Below the pieces are notes generated by a model, which saw only the letters and a list, made by a program, of their open reading frames with translations, did not search any database and was not told where the DNA came from. From an uncultured Myxococcaceae bacterium (GTDB lineage Bacteria; Myxococcota_A; Polyangia; Polyangiales; Ga0077539), in contig CAMFHP010000102.1 of assembly GCA_945952225.1 (NCBI GenBank), positions 1-32,642 on the forward strand: a stretch of 32,642 bases of DNA, in the 5' to 3' direction. The position numbers and the translations under genes are program-made. This document shows positions 22,727 through 31,168 of the stretch, piece after piece. The stretch's first letter is position 1; each line of letters opens with the position of its first letter.

Positions 22727-24184
22727 ATGAGCGACGAGACACTCCACTTCGACGTGCTGATCGTGGGCGCCGGGCTCTCGGGCATCGGCGCGGCCGTGCA
22801 CCTTCAGCAGCGATGCCCCGATCGCACCTACGCCGTGCTCGAAGGCCGCGAGCGCCTCGGCGGAACGTGGGACCTCTTCCGCTATCCCGGCATCCGCTCC
22901 GACTCGGACATGCACACGCTCGGGTACTCGTTTCGCCCGTGGACGAACGCGAAGGCCATCGCCGATGGGGCCGACATCCTCGCGTACATCCGTGACACCG
23001 CGGCCGAGCACGGCGTCGACCAGCACATCCGCTATCAGCACCGCGTCGAGCGCGCGCGCTGGTCGAGCGACGACGCCCGCTGGACCGTCGACGTGCGCGA
23101 CCTCGCGAGCGACACGGTGCGCACGTTCACGTGCACGTTCCTCTTCGCGTGCGCGGGCTACTACGACTACGACGAGGGCTACACCCCGGAGTTCAAGGGC
23201 ATCGAGCGCTTCAAGGGACGCGTCGTGCACCCGCAACGCTGGACGCCCGACATCGCGTGGGAGGGCAAGCGCGTGGTGATCATCGGCAGCGGCGCCACGG
23301 CCATCACGCTGCTCCCCTCGCTGGCCGAGCGCGCGGCGCACGTCACCATGCTCCAGCGCTCGCCGACGTACATCATGAACCTCCCGGCGCGCGACCGCGT
23401 GGCCAACGCGCTGCGCGGCGCGCTCCCGCCCGACCTCGCGTACGCCGTCACGCGGTGGAAGAACATCACCGTGGGGCAGGCCTTCTATGCGTACTGCCGA
23501 CGCTTCCCGGCCCACGCGAAGCGCACGCTCGTGGGGCTCGTGCGCCGCGAGGTGGGCGGCCACAGCGACGTCTCGAACTTCGTGCCCACGTACAACCCCT
23601 GGGACCAGCGCCTCTGCGTCGTGCCCGATGGAGACCTCTTCGCGTGCATCCGTGACGGCCGCGCGTCGGTGGTCACCGACCATATTGAAACCTTCACGGA
23701 GACGGGCATCCGGCTGCGTTCGGGGGCGACCCTCGACGCCGACCTCGTGGTGACGGCGACGGGGCTCAAGCTGAAGTTCCTCGGCGGCATCGCGCTCGAA
23801 GTCGACGGCCGCACCATCGAGCCCGCGGAGTGCCTCTCGTACAAGGGCATGATGCTCAGCGACGTGCCCAACCTCGCGCTCGCCATCGGCTACACGAACG
23901 CTTCATGGACGCTCAAATGCGACCTGACCTGCGAGTACGTGTGCCGCGTGCTCAACACCCTGCGCGACCGCGGGTTTCGCAAGGTCGTGCCCCACAACGA
24001 CGACCCCTCGGTGCAGCCCGCGCCGCTGCTCGATTTCACCGCGGGCTATGTGCTCCGCGCGATCGAGCGCTTCCCGAAGCAGGGCTCGCGCGCGCCGTGG
24101 AAGCTCTACCAGAACTACGCCCTCGACCGCGCCGCCCTGCGCCACGCGAAGCTCGACGACGGCGCGCTGCGCTTCTCGCGCTGA
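22727..24184 (+). CDS. Flavin-containing monooxygenase, Baeyer-Villiger (EthA-like) type
   Basis: A 485-residue FAD- and NADPH-dependent monooxygenase. The FAD Rossmann motif is GAGLSG (14-19), and the NADPH motif is about 183-192 in VVIIGSGATA. Between them lies FKGRVVHPQRWTP (162-174), the FxGxxxHxxxW fingerprint of Baeyer-Villiger monooxygenases, with Thr where Pro or Asp usually follows the tryptophan. The N-terminal stretch GTWDLFRYPGIRSDSDMHT (46-64) is very like EthA-type enzymes, which oxidise ketones to esters and also thioamides and sulfides. Length is normal. The start at 22727 places the Rossmann fold at the expected distance. It stands alone, divergent from the ATPase gene (93 bp between) and followed by a strong inverted repeat. 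The natural substrate is unknown. Confidence 0.93.
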   Translation: MSDETLHFDVLIVGAGLSGIGAAVHLQQRCPDRTYAVLEGRERLGGTWDLFRYPGIRSDSDMHTLGYSFRPWTNAKAIADGADILAYIRDTAAEHGVDQHIRYQHRVERARWSSDDARWTVDVRDLASDTVRTFTCTFLFACAGYYDYDEGYTPEFKGIERFKGRVVHPQRWTPDIAWEGKRVVIIGSGATAITLLPSLAERAAHVTMLQRSPTYIMNLPARDRVANALRGALPPDLAYAVTRWKNITVGQAFYAYCRRFPAHAKRTLVGLVRREVGGHSDVSNFVPTYNPWDQRLCVVPDGDLFACIRDGRASVVTDHIETFTETGIRLRSGATLDADLVVTATGLKLKFLGGIALEVDGRTIEPAECLSYKGMMLSDVPNLALAIGYTNASWTLKCDLTCEYVCRVLNTLRDRGFRKVVPHNDDPSVQPAPLLDFTAGYVLRAIERFPKQGSRAPWKLYQNYALDRAALRHAKLDDGALRFSR

Positions 24185-24216
24185 CCCGTTCGCACACCCT
24201 GCAACATGGCCTTGTC

Positions 24217-24257
24217 GCGCGGTGAATTCGCCCTCATCGCGCGCGAATTCGCCGTGC
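24217..24257 (+). terminator. 15-bp inverted repeat after the monooxygenase gene
   Basis: GCGCGGTGAATTCGC (24217-24231) and GCGAATTCGCCGTGC (24243-24257) pair along all 15 positions if two G-U pairs are allowed, with an 11-nt loop. It begins 33 nt after the monooxygenase stop and ends 49 nt before ccmF. There is no T-run, so it may be a factor-assisted terminator, an mRNA-stabilising hairpin or a protein-binding site. Confidence 0.5.
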
Positions 24258-24289
24258 GGGGCGTGATTGTCATTTCGCCGCGAGTTGCC

Positions 24290-24295
24290 TAGTTT
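24290..24295 (+). promoter_or_regulatory. TAnnnT -10-like element of the ccm operon
   Basis: TAGTTT ends 11 nt before the ATG at 24307, with C-rich sequence and no Shine-Dalgarno between. Confidence 0.4.
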
Positions 24296-24306
24296 CCCCG
24301 CCACCC

Positions 24307-27009
24307 ATGAATACCGCCAGCTTCGACGCGGGCATCCCGGCCTTCGGCACGGGCGTGCTCTACGCGTTCCTGGTCTCTGCCGCGGTGGCGTTCGCGCTCG
24401 CCGTGTTCGCCGGCGTGTCTCCGCAGGGCAGCGGCCCGCGGCTCCTTCGCGCGGCGCGGCTCACGGCGCTCGGCACCTGCGCCCTCATCGGACTCGACGT
24501 CTTCACGCTGCTCTACGGCTTCGTGTCGCACGACTTCCGCATCCGGTACGTGGCGCACTACAGCGACCGCTCGATGCCGCTCGTGTACCTCATCACCGCG
24601 CTGTGGGGAGGCCAGGACGGCTCGCTCCTCTGGTGGACCTTCCTGCTCTCACTCTACAGCGCCGTCGCGCTGCTGAACCTCAAGGGAAGACACCGCGAGC
24701 TGGCCCCGTGGGTGATCGCCACGCTCATGTCGGTGGTGATGTTCTTCGGGCTGCTCATGGCCTTCGCGGCCAACCCCTTCGCGGCCACCTTCGGCGGCGC
24801 GCCCGCGGACGGTGACGGGCTCAACCCCTCGCTGCAGAACTTCTACATGGCGATCCATCCGCCGAGCCTCTACGTGGGCTTCGTCGGGTGCGCGGTGCCC
24901 TTCGCGTACGCGGTCGCGGCGCTCATCACCGGGCGGCTCAACGAGGAGTGGGTGCTCGCCGCGCGGCGCTGGGTGCTCTTCGCGTGGATGTTCCTCTCGA
25001 TCGGCAACATCCTCGGGATGCTCTGGGCCTACGAAGAGCTCGGCTGGGGTGGCTTCTGGGCCTGGGACCCGGTGGAGAACGCCGCGTGCCTCCCGTGGTG
25101 GACGCTCACCGCGTACCTCCACTCCGTGATGATCCAGGAGCGCCGCGGCTTCCTCAAGGTGTGGAACGTGGCGCTCATCCTGGGCACGTTCTTCCTCACG
25201 ATCTTCGGCACGTTCCTCACGCGCTCGGGGCTCATCTCCAGCGTGCACGCGTTCGCGCAGAGCGAGATCGGCATCCACTTCATTCACTACATGGTGGTGC
25301 TCGCGGTGGTGCTCGTCGGGCTCGTCGTGTGGCGCCTGCCGAAGCTCCGCAGCCCCTCGCAGATCGACAGCGTGTGGAGCCGCGAGGCCATGTTCGTGGT
25401 GAACAACTGGATGCTCCTCGGCATCTGCGTGTTCATCCTCCTCGCGACCACGTGGCCCAAGGTGAGCGAGTGGCTCTGGAACGAGCGCCTCACCGTCGGC
25501 GCGAGCTTCTACAACGCCTGGCTCTCGCCCATCGGCCTGGTGCTCTTCTCGATCATCGGCATCGGCACGCTGACCCCGTGGCGCAAGGCCTCGCCGAAGC
25601 TCCTGCTCGAAGCCTTTCGCGGACCGCTCGCGGCAGGCCTCACCGTGGGCGTGCTCCACGCGCTCGTGGGCCGTCGCATCGGCTTCGCGCCCGTCGTGCA
25701 GTGCGACCCGATCTACGACGTCGTCACGCACGTGCAGCTCTTCGGGCTGCACCTCTTCGACATGAACGTGGGCCGCTCGCTCGCGTGGCTCGACGGGCAC
25801 CTTCCGCCCTTCGCCACGGCCCTCTTCGCCTTCAACGTCGCCGCCCTCGCGCAGGAGTTCTACCGCGGCACCGCGGCGCGCATGCGCGCGAAGAACGAGC
25901 CCGCGCCCGTGGCCCTCACGCGCCTCGTGGGCCGCAACCGCCGTCGCTACGGCGGCTACATCGTGCACGTGGGCTTCGCCCTGATGATGATGGGCTGGAT
26001 GGGCGCGGCCTACCGCCAGGAGGTCGAGGCCTCGCTCTCGCCCGGCCAGTCGATGCGCGTGGGGCACTACACCCTCCGCTACGACGGCCCCGACTCGCGG
26101 CGCACGCCCGACAAGCGCGAGATCTACGCGCGGGTGACGGCCTTCCGCGACGGACGCGAGTTCGCGCAGGTGCGCCCCGCGCGCTTCGTGTACACGGCGC
26201 GTCCCGACATGCCGACCACCGAGGTGAGCATCACCACGACGCTCTTCGAAGACCTCTACGTGGTGATGGCCACCGTCGACAACGAGACCCACGTCGCGCA
26301 CCTCAAGGGCTTCGTGAACCCGCTCACGGCGTGGATCTGGTTCGGCGGTCTGGTGCTGGTCTTCGGCGTGATGGTGGCCATGTGGCCCGACGCTTCGAAG
26401 GTCGCGGCGCGCGCGGTGGCCCCGCGTCGTGCGGCCCTCGCGAGCGGTGCCGCGGTGATGTTGCTCGTGGGCGTGACGGCGGGCGGTGCGCTGCTGCTCG
26501 TTCCGTCGAACGCGCTCGCGCAGCCCCAGCACGACACGAGCGCGATGCCGCTGGGCGTGGCCGAGACCTTCACCCACCGCGAGCGCACGCTCTTCGAGAA
26601 GCTGCTGTGCATGTGCGGCGGATGCCAACGCCTGCCGCTCGCGATCTGCGCGTGTGACTACGCGGCCCGCCAGCGCACCTCGCTGCGCGAGAAGATGGCC
26701 GCGGGCATGACCGACGGAACCATCGTGGGCGAGTACGTCGCGCGCTTCGGTCCCGAGGCGCTCGCGGTGCCGCCGGATCAGGGACACAACAAGGCGCTCT
26801 ACATCGTGCCCGTGGCGGCGCTCGCGGCGGGCGCGGGCCTCGTGGTGCGCCTCGCGCGGCGATGGGCCGAGCGCGCGGCGGGACCGGGTCCGCAGGAGGC
26901 GAAGCCCGCGGGCGATGGCGCGAAGGGCGACGCGCCCGCGGCCGACACGAAGGCCTCCGACAGCAGCTACGACGCCCGCATCGACGAGGAACTCCGTGGA
27001 GACGACTGA
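24307..27009 (+). CDS. ccmF: Cytochrome c maturation CcmF-CcmH fusion protein
   Basis: A 900-residue inner-membrane protein joining two cytochrome c biogenesis (System I) functions. Residues 1 to about 700 are CcmF, the heme-ligating part of the lyase: many membrane spans, NFYMAIHPPSLYVGFVG (178-194), and the tryptophan-rich WWD heme-handling motif WGGFWAWDPVENAACLPW (247-264). The periplasmic loop before the last CcmF span (about 585-670) follows the usual layout. After a further span (about 710-735), residues about 755-845 form a CcmH-like domain with CMCGGC (768-773) and a second CxC (CAC), plus the KMAAGMTDGTIVGEYVARFG helix and a C-terminal span. The cysteines would hold reduced apocytochrome. 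A C-rich CMCGGC in place of LRCxxC is typical of deltaproteobacterial-type CcmH. The fused arrangement is unusual. The next gene overlaps it by 14 bp. Confidence 0.95.
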   Translation: MNTASFDAGIPAFGTGVLYAFLVSAAVAFALAVFAGVSPQGSGPRLLRAARLTALGTCALIGLDVFTLLYGFVSHDFRIRYVAHYSDRSMPLVYLITALWGGQDGSLLWWTFLLSLYSAVALLNLKGRHRELAPWVIATLMSVVMFFGLLMAFAANPFAATFGGAPADGDGLNPSLQNFYMAIHPPSLYVGFVGCAVPFAYAVAALITGRLNEEWVLAARRWVLFAWMFLSIGNILGMLWAYEELGWGGFWAWDPVENAACLPWWTLTAYLHSVMIQERRGFLKVWNVALILGTFFLTIFGTFLTRSGLISSVHAFAQSEIGIHFIHYMVVLAVVLVGLVVWRLPKLRSPSQIDSVWSREAMFVVNNWMLLGICVFILLATTWPKVSEWLWNERLTVGASFYNAWLSPIGLVLFSIIGIGTLTPWRKASPKLLLEAFRGPLAAGLTVGVLHALVGRRIGFAPVVQCDPIYDVVTHVQLFGLHLFDMNVGRSLAWLDGHLPPFATALFAFNVAALAQEFYRGTAARMRAKNEPAPVALTRLVGRNRRRYGGYIVHVGFALMMMGWMGAAYRQEVEASLSPGQSMRVGHYTLRYDGPDSRRTPDKREIYARVTAFRDGREFAQVRPARFVYTARPDMPTTEVSITTTLFEDLYVVMATVDNETHVAHLKGFVNPLTAWIWFGGLVLVFGVMVAMWPDASKVAARAVAPRRAALASGAAVMLLVGVTAGGALLLVPSNALAQPQHDTSAMPLGVAETFTHRERTLFEKLLCMCGGCQRLPLAICACDYAARQRTSLREKMAAGMTDGTIVGEYVARFGPEALAVPPDQGHNKALYIVPVAALAAGAGLVVRLARRWAERAAGPGPQEAKPAGDGAKGDAPAADTKASDSSYDARIDEELRGDD

Positions 27010-27697
27010 GCCCGAGGGGCGCGACGAGCTCGCGCGCTACGTTCCGCACCTGGCCGCGGCGGTGGTGCTGGTGGTGGCCGTTCCGCTGGGCATCGTGCGG
27101 GGAGTTCCTGCGGTGGTGCTCTGGGTGGCCTTCGCGCTCCTCGCGGGCGCGGTGGTGCTCTTCTGGGACGCGCTGCGCACGGCGCTCGACCCCACGGCGC
27201 CCGGTGATGAACTCGACGAAGACGACGAGGGCGTTCCCGCGGACCTCGACGCGCGCAAGCGTGCGGCGCTCCAGGCGCTCAAAGACATCGAGTTCGAGCG
27301 CAGCATCGGCCGCCTCAGCGAAGACGACTTCAAGGGCCTCGAACAGAAGTACCGCGACGAGGCGCGCGCCGCGATGAAGGCCATCGACGCGGGCCTCGGT
27401 CCGTGGCTCTCGAAGGCCGACGCGATGCTCGCGAAGGCCGAGCGCAGCGCGAAGAAGTCCGACGCGACGGACACCACGAAGACCGACGACGCGGTCGAGA
27501 CGAAGGTCGACGAGAAGACCGACGAGAAGACCGAAGCGAAGGCCGAGACGAAGACCGAGACGAAGACCGAGACGAAGACCGAGACGAAGACCGAGACCCG
27601 CGCGTGCACCGCGTGTGAGACGGCCAACGATCTCGATGCGGTGTTCTGCAAGAAGTGTGGGCATCGGCTCACCGCGGAGGCCTCCGATGCGTCGTGA
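26996..27697 (+). CDS. CcmI-like membrane protein with KTET repeats and zinc ribbon
   Basis: A 233-residue protein with two membrane spans (about 17-35 and 38-57), then a cytoplasmic or periplasmic helical segment, ALQALKDIEFERSIGRLSEDD (91-111), of the kind found after the spans of CcmI-like and SHOCT-like proteins. Residues 150-202 are charged and low-complexity, including TKTE repeats encoded by a 12-bp tandem repeat. The C-terminus is a zinc ribbon with Cys204, Cys207, Cys218 and Cys221 (CTAC and CKKC), which if zinc-bound suggests that this end is cytoplasmic. The GTG at 26996 is chosen for the GAGGA site 5 nt upstream. It overlaps the CcmF-CcmH stop by 14 bp and its own end overlaps the next gene by 11 bp, placing it firmly in the cytochrome c maturation operon. 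Confidence 0.87.
   Translation: METTEPEGRDELARYVPHLAAAVVLVVAVPLGIVRGVPAVVLWVAFALLAGAVVLFWDALRTALDPTAPGDELDEDDEGVPADLDARKRAALQALKDIEFERSIGRLSEDDFKGLEQKYRDEARAAMKAIDAGLGPWLSKADAMLAKAERSAKKSDATDTTKTDDAVETKVDEKTDEKTEAKAETKTETKTETKTETKTETRACTACETANDLDAVFCKKCGHRLTAEASDAS
27545..27597 (+). repeat. 12-bp tandem repeat within the CcmI-like gene
   Basis: Four full copies of GAGACGAAGACC (27545-27592) and a partial fifth encode ETKT repeats. Because 12 is a multiple of three, changes in copy number would alter linker length but keep the frame. Confidence 0.93.
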
Positions 27698-29060
27698 TCG
27701 TTGCGCGCTGTTCCTGGCGCTCGCCCTCTCGACCTTCGCGTCCGGTGCTTTCGCGCAGGATGCGGGCGTGCCTTCCGCTGCGCCCGATCCGCACGCGCAG
27801 ACGGCGCCGTCGCCGGGACCGGTGGACCCCAACGCGCCGCTGCCGCCGGGGCATCCGCCCATGAACGGTGGTGGCGACGCGAACGGTGGCGGCGATCCGC
27901 ACGGGGGATCGATCCGTCGCGCGCAGCTCCCCGAGAGCGCCGCGAGCGAAGACCCGTCGCTGCCGCGCGGCGTGATGGTCGTGCGCATGATCGACCCGCG
28001 CGGAAACCCCGTGCCCGATGCGTCGGTGCGCGTGGGCTCGATGCGCGAGGGAGAGTCTGCGGGCGCGCAGGAGATCCGCACCGGACCCGATGGCGTGGCG
28101 CGCATCGAGGGCCTCAGCACCGACGGGAGCGTGGCCTACCGCGTGAGCGCCGAGCACGAGGGCGCACGCTTCGGCGCGCCGCCGTTTCAGATGGGCGCCG
28201 CGGGCTACCGTGTGCAGCTCGTACGCTTCGACGTGAGCCACACGCCGCGCGCGATGCTGCTCTGGGACACGCGCGCCGAGATCCGTTTCAAAGACGACCG
28301 CGCCGTGGTCGTGGTGCGCGCGAAGCTCGTGAACCTCACGGCCCTCTCGCTCGGAGAGAGCGCCGCGCAGCCCGTGACCTTCGTGCCCACCGACGGACTG
28401 CGCTTCACGCTTCCGCAGCCGCACACGGCCTTCGTGACGCAGCCGTCGATGTCGGACGTGCACCTCACCGAAGAGGGCAACGCCGCGGTGTTTCGTGGCT
28501 CGGTGCCGCCCACGACGGGCGAGCCCACCGACGTGGTGTTCCAGTACCAGGTGAAGCTCGAAGGCGGCGACGTCGACCTCGCGATGGGCCTTCCGCTGCC
28601 CGTGGTGTCGGCCTCGGTGGTGACCGAAGCGCCGCCGGGACTCACGCTGTCGGTGACGGGCATGCCCGCGCCCGAGACCCGCGAGGTCGAAGGTCAGCGC
28701 ATTCTCATCACGGGCCTCGAACGGCGCCCCGATGACCCTCCGTTGAGCGAGCTGCGCGTGCACCTCGGAGGCATTCCCCGCGCGTCGGGACCGCTCCGTG
28801 AAGGGGCCGCGGCGCTGGCCACGGCGATCGCGCTGGGCGCCGTGGGCTACGGCCTCTCGCGGCGCAAGACCATGGGTGCGAAGCGCTCGCGCACCGAGCT
28901 CGAAGCCGAGCGCGCCCGCGTGCTCGACGAGATGACCGAGCTGGCCCGCCTCCGCGACGCGGGCGAGGTGGGGCCCGTGACCTACGAGCGACGGCGCCGC
29001 GAACTCTCCCTGTGGCTCGCCTCGCTGCTCAAGGAGCTCGACGCCGCGCCTGCGGCCTGA
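27687..29060 (+). CDS. Secreted/membrane protein of the ccm operon, unknown function
   Basis: A 457-residue protein with a signal peptide (residues 1-23, cut after AFA before Gln-Asp) and a Pro/Gly-rich linker with two GGGD stretches. Residues about 90-160 (VMVVRMIDPRGNPVPDASVRVG) look like a carboxypeptidase-regulatory/Ig-like domain. A beta-rich periplasmic region follows, then one membrane span (about 370-392, ALATAIALGAVGYGL) with RRK on its inner side. The C-terminal coiled segment (ERARVLDEMTELARLRDAGEVGPVTYERRRREL, about 405-440) resembles the helical segment of the preceding CcmI-like protein. It overlaps that gene by 11 bp and so belongs to the operon. I recognise no family; a structural role in cytochrome maturation or assembly is inference from position. 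Confidence 0.85.
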   Translation: MRRDRCALFLALALSTFASGAFAQDAGVPSAAPDPHAQTAPSPGPVDPNAPLPPGHPPMNGGGDANGGGDPHGGSIRRAQLPESAASEDPSLPRGVMVVRMIDPRGNPVPDASVRVGSMREGESAGAQEIRTGPDGVARIEGLSTDGSVAYRVSAEHEGARFGAPPFQMGAAGYRVQLVRFDVSHTPRAMLLWDTRAEIRFKDDRAVVVVRAKLVNLTALSLGESAAQPVTFVPTDGLRFTLPQPHTAFVTQPSMSDVHLTEEGNAAVFRGSVPPTTGEPTDVVFQYQVKLEGGDVDLAMGLPLPVVSASVVTEAPPGLTLSVTGMPAPETREVEGQRILITGLERRPDDPPLSELRVHLGGIPRASGPLREGAAALATAIALGAVGYGLSRRKTMGAKRSRTELEAERARVLDEMTELARLRDAGEVGPVTYERRRRELSLWLASLLKELDAAPAA

Positions 29061-29077
29061 GCCCCCGCGCTTCTGTT

Positions 29078-29157
29078 GCTTCGCCCGAAAAAATGGTGCA
29101 CACGGCCCGACGCCGCCGCGGGACCCTCTCGCGGCCGATCACCGTAGCGGGCGAAGC
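29078..29157 (+). promoter_or_regulatory. Long-range inverted repeat in the DedA leader
   Basis: GCTTCGCCCG (29078-29087) and CGGGCGAAGC (29148-29157) are perfect 10-bp inverted arms 60 bp apart. The 3' arm runs into GCGAGG (29156-29161), the likely Shine-Dalgarno of the GTG start at 29169. If transcribed, pairing could partly mask the ribosome binding site. A further five-base stem (CCGCG/CGCGG) lies between the arms. Confidence 0.35.
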
Positions 29158-29168
29158 GAGGTACGCGC

Positions 29169-29819
29169 GTGTTGCACGACTTTCTGGCGTTCATCAAACA
29201 GCTCGTGAGCATCGAGGGGCTCACCCATCTCACCGCGCAGTACGGCACGGCGATGTACTGGATCCTCATCGCCATCGTCTTCGCGGAGACGGGCCTGGTG
29301 GTGACGCCGTTTCTGCCCGGTGACTCGCTGCTCTTCACGGCGGGCTTCGTGGCCAGCAGCACGCAGCAGCTCAACATCTTCGCGCTCGGTGGCGCGCTCA
29401 TCGTCGCGGCGATCGTGGGCGACACGATCAACTACCACGTGGGCAAGCTCATCGGCCCCCGCGTGATGAAGAGCGAAGACTCGAAGATCTTCAACAAGAA
29501 GTACCTCGACAAGACCCACGCCTACTTCGAGAAGTACGGCGGCAAGACGATCATCCTCGCGCGCTTCGTGCCCATCGTTCGCACCTTCGCGCCCTTCGTC
29601 GCGGGCGCCGGCGCGATGAGCTATCCGAAGTTCATTCTGTTCAACATCGTGGGCGCGCTCGCGTGGGTGACCCTGATGATGGGCGCGGGCGTGGTCTTCG
29701 GCGGAATGGCCATCGTGCAGCGCCATTTCGAGAAGGTCGTGATCCTCATCGTGATCGTCTCCGTGCTCCCCATGGTGCTCGAGTGGTGGAAGGCGCGGAA
29801 CGAGAAGCCCGCGGCCTGA
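29169..29819 (+). CDS. DedA family membrane protein
   Basis: A 216-residue polytopic inner-membrane protein of the DedA/SNARE-associated (PF09335) family, implicated in phospholipid (undecaprenyl phosphate or phosphatidylethanolamine) flipping and membrane homeostasis. Signatures are AETGLVVTPFLPGDSLLF (39-56), with its glycine-rich reentrant segment, and ARFVPIVRTFAPFVAGAG (about 137-154), with the two conserved arginines. The start is a GTG at 29169 with GCGAGG 7 nt upstream, inside the possible leader hairpin. Length is normal for the family. The glycosyltransferase gene begins inside its 3' end, so the two are translationally coupled; both could serve lipid-linked glycan metabolism. Confidence 0.95.
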   Translation: MLHDFLAFIKQLVSIEGLTHLTAQYGTAMYWILIAIVFAETGLVVTPFLPGDSLLFTAGFVASSTQQLNIFALGGALIVAAIVGDTINYHVGKLIGPRVMKSEDSKIFNKKYLDKTHAYFEKYGGKTIILARFVPIVRTFAPFVAGAGAMSYPKFILFNIVGALAWVTLMMGAGVVFGGMAIVQRHFEKVVILIVIVSVLPMVLEWWKARNEKPAA

Positions 29820-31153
29820 CCCGCCCCGCCGCCGTCGCGCGCCTCGTCGCCGTCGCGGCCCTCACGCAGTTCGTCTGCGCGCTCGCACTCGGCGGGCGCG
29901 TGCACCCCGACGAGACCCATCAGTTCCTCGACGTGGCCCACCGCGCGGTGTGGGGCTTCGGCACCCGTCCGCACGAGTGGTACGCGGGGATGCGCAACGC
30001 GGCGATTCCCGGTGCGATCGGGCTGTGGTTCGCGCTGCTGCGCGCGCTCGGTGTGGGCGACGCGCGGTGGATCGTGGGCACCGTGCACGCGATGGTGGGC
30101 GCGCTCTCGCTCACCGCGGTGGTGCGCGCGTACGACCTCGTGGCGCGCGTCGATCGGCAGCGGGCGTACGCCGTGGCGATGGTGCTCGCGCTGTGGACGC
30201 CGTGGCAGAACCTCGCGTTTCGCACCCTGGGCGAGACCTTCTCGGCGCTCGCGCTGCTCATGGCGCTCGACGCGTGGGAGCGCGCGCCGCGACGGGATGT
30301 TCGCGTGGGCGCGTGGCTCGGGGCGGCCTTCGTGGCGCGCTATCCCGCGGGGCTCTTTCTGCTGCCCTTCGTGATGGCCTACGTGCGTGACCGCGACGTG
30401 AAGGGCCTCGCGCGATGGGCCTTCGGGCTGGCTGTTCCCGTGGGATTGTTGGGCGCGCTCGATGCGTGGGTGTGGGGGCGTCCGTGGCACTCGGTCTTCG
30501 CGTACGCGGACTTCAACCTCGTGCGCGGACGCGCGGCCCTCGACTACGGCGCGCGCCCCGTGTGGTTCTACCTCGCGACGGTGTGGGCCTTCGCGCCCGC
30601 GGCGCTCCTCGCGGTGTCCCTTCGCAGACCGCGTCTGCGCGACGGGGGAATGCCCCTCGCCGTGGCGCTCTCCTACCTCGCGGTGATGTCACTGCTCGCC
30701 CACAAGGAGCCGCGCTTTCTGCTCGCGATCGTGCCCGCGCTGGTGATCGCCGCGGGCCGCGTGGTGACCGTGTGGAGCCCGCGCGTCGCGCGTGCGGTGG
30801 TGCTGCTCGCGGCGCTTCAGTCGGCGGTGGCGGCGGCGGTGCTCCATCGCACGCAGGTGTATGAGGGCGACGCCGTCGAGGCCGCGGAGTGGGTGGGACG
30901 GCAACACGACGTGGCGGGCGTGGTGCTGCTCGGCGTGTCGCATCCGGGCTACGTGCACCTGCGACGTGACGTGCCCGTGTGGGGCGACGGACGCAACGAC
31001 GTGGGCGCCGCGCTCGCGCGCATGGAGGCCTCGCCGCGCGTGCGGGGAACGCGCTGGGCCATCGCGCGCAATGGCGACGCGGCGCGTGCGGTGCGGGCGA
31101 TGGGATGGCGCGAGGTGCGGGGCTTCGGCGACGTGCGGGTGCTGATGGAGTGA
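29786..31153 (+). CDS. Membrane glycosyltransferase, Alg9/PIG-like (GT-C fold)
   Basis: A polytopic membrane protein of about 455 residues with GT-C glycosyltransferase features. HPDETHQFLDVAHRAV (40-55) after the first span, with its acidic pair, and HKEPRFLL (306-313) resemble the two signatures of GT22 mannosyltransferases (Alg9, PIG-B, PIG-Z), which transfer mannose from a polyprenyl-phosphate donor. About ten hydrophobic segments are visible. The C-terminal part (about 370-455) is soluble with a small alpha/beta pattern. The start is unclear: GTG at 29786 or 29783 overlaps dedA by about 34 bp, whereas a CTG at 29816 would overlap its stop; the first membrane span lies downstream of all of these. 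It is convergent with the small lipoprotein gene, 15 bp apart. The acceptor lipid or glycan is unknown. Confidence 0.85.
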   Translation: MEGAEREARGLTRPAAVARLVAVAALTQFVCALALGGRVHPDETHQFLDVAHRAVWGFGTRPHEWYAGMRNAAIPGAIGLWFALLRALGVGDARWIVGTVHAMVGALSLTAVVRAYDLVARVDRQRAYAVAMVLALWTPWQNLAFRTLGETFSALALLMALDAWERAPRRDVRVGAWLGAAFVARYPAGLFLLPFVMAYVRDRDVKGLARWAFGLAVPVGLLGALDAWVWGRPWHSVFAYADFNLVRGRAALDYGARPVWFYLATVWAFAPAALLAVSLRRPRLRDGGMPLAVALSYLAVMSLLAHKEPRFLLAIVPALVIAAGRVVTVWSPRVARAVVLLAALQSAVAAAVLHRTQVYEGDAVEAAEWVGRQHDVAGVVLLGVSHPGYVHLRRDVPVWGDGRNDVGAALARMEASPRVRGTRWAIARNGDAARAVRAMGWREVRGFGDVRVLME

Positions 31154-31168
31154 GAGGGCGCGATGCGC

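Noticed and set aside
24649-26787. 712-codon minus-strand open frame opposite ccmF
   Set aside because: The Glu/His/Arg-rich product has no domain and mirrors the plainly real CcmF-CcmH gene.
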